DNA of 6,322 bases, from NCBI GenBank assembly GCA_001795115.1, contig MGNI01000019.1:14004-20325 (forward strand), given 5' to 3'. The DNA comes from Chloroflexi bacterium RBG_16_48_8. GTDB taxonomy: Bacteria > Chloroflexota > Anaerolineae > Anaerolineales > E44-bin32. Under the pieces are notes generated by a model, which saw nothing but the letters and a program-made list of their open reading frames with translations, ran no database searches and had not been told where the DNA came from. The position numbers and the translations under genes are program-made. Positions within the stretch are counted from its first letter, which is position 1. Every line of letters starts with the position of its first letter. Below are positions 5,811 through 6,322 of this stretch, in pieces.

Positions 5811-6322
5811 CTAATCGCTTGGCCCGCTCGGATCCGTCGTTGCTGTTGGGTAAGGACCCCCTGACCATGGGGTTGCGGTAGGTTTCGGACCAGATGTCGG
5901 CGTGGGTCCCGTTGGGGTAGGTTTGGGCGGTTCTGGTGTAGGAGGGACAGTATAATAGGCCGCGGTCATGGTACATCTACGATCATACTCTGGGATATAG
6001 ACATTTAATGTGACCTTATAGTTACCATCAATCTCTCCCCGAAGGTAAAAAGTCACGTAGGTTGCCCGGTAAGCACACCAGAGATCCGCATAGGGCATTT
6101 CCATACCAATGGGAATGGTGACATCATCACTTGTATCCCCAAACCAGGAATAAAAAACTGTACCTTCATTACGCCACCCGACCTCAACCTTATTAACCTT
6201 CTCAACCGTATCTACATATTCCTGTTTGAGGTTCACACTCTCGATAATAACCGAACTCAGTGCCATGGGTCCCCCTGGAAGCCCATGGCCTTCATGAAAT
6301 TCTGCGCCTACATACTTATATG
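5811..6322 (-). CDS. Surface/secreted protein with beta domain and Pro/Thr tail, 5' end cut
   Basis: The reading frame is open to the right edge (first full codon at 6318-6320), giving 169 visible residues. Upstream of Met19 the frame continues as 'YKYVGAEFHEGHGLPGGP', so the true start is probably outside the window. A start at ATG 6266 is possible but has only a GGGGGA three bases away. Residues 19 to about 125 look like beta strands (VIIESV, KVEVGW, YVTFYL, YKVTLNVYI) with Cys82 and Cys116 as a possible disulfide. From about 126 a tail rich in Pro and Thr (PPTPEPPKPTPT and on) ends GPSD. The layout echoes the end of the next gene's product: beta domain, Pro/Thr tail, acidic end, no sorting signal or C-terminal membrane segment. 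I do not recognise a named family. It could be the C-terminus of another TadE/TadG-like protein or of an unrelated exoprotein. Confidence 0.7.
   Translation of the reverse strand, partial: YKYVGAEFHEGHGLPGGPMALSSVIIESVNLKQEYVDTVEKVNKVEVGWRNEGTVFYSWFGDTSDDVTIPIGMEMPYADLWCAYRATYVTFYLRGEIDGNYKVTLNVYIPEYDRRCTMTAAYYTVPPTPEPPKPTPTGPTPTSGPKPTATPWSGGPYPTATTDPSGPSD

Overview
The window reads as a piece of a Chloroflexota genome, most likely from the Anaerolineae. Three things point there: TadE-like proteins with the 'RYAVTGE.NP..C' signature, Cys-bounded beta domains followed by long tails of the 'PTNTPxPTxTP' type, and a many-membrane-segment PAS histidine kinase. This placement rests on remembered family features, not a search. 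Base composition looks intermediate (somewhat below 50 % GC by eye, not counted).

All supported genes lie on the minus strand, so the window reads right to left. At the right edge is the C-terminal part of a secreted or surface protein with a beta-rich domain and a Pro/Thr-rich tail (6320-5811). Next comes a stretch of about 600 bp with no convincing gene but two possible minus-strand promoters. It is followed by a complete TadE-like pseudopilin (5205-3871) that carries a Pro/Thr linker, an extra beta domain and a second, longer Pro/Thr tail. A gap of about 265 bp with two hairpins separates it from a two-component pair. The pair is a membrane histidine kinase (3605-1422), whose perfect TATAAT sits only six bases before the ATG, and an OmpR-type response regulator (1333-650). 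A short gap with a hairpin leads to a second TadE-like pseudopilin (422 to the left edge), cut off by the window and probably started at TTG.

The two TadE-like proteins are clear paralogues. They share the N-terminal prepilin-like segment, the 'EN.AR.G.RYAVTGE.NP..C' block, an 'AGSSSI' block and 'FFHV..C'. The likely picture is a surface or pilus-type locus (Tad/Flp minor pseudopilins plus stalked exoproteins) with its own two-component switch in the middle. That the kinase and regulator control these genes is inferred from position only. I see no transposase, tRNA, rRNA, CRISPR array or phage gene.
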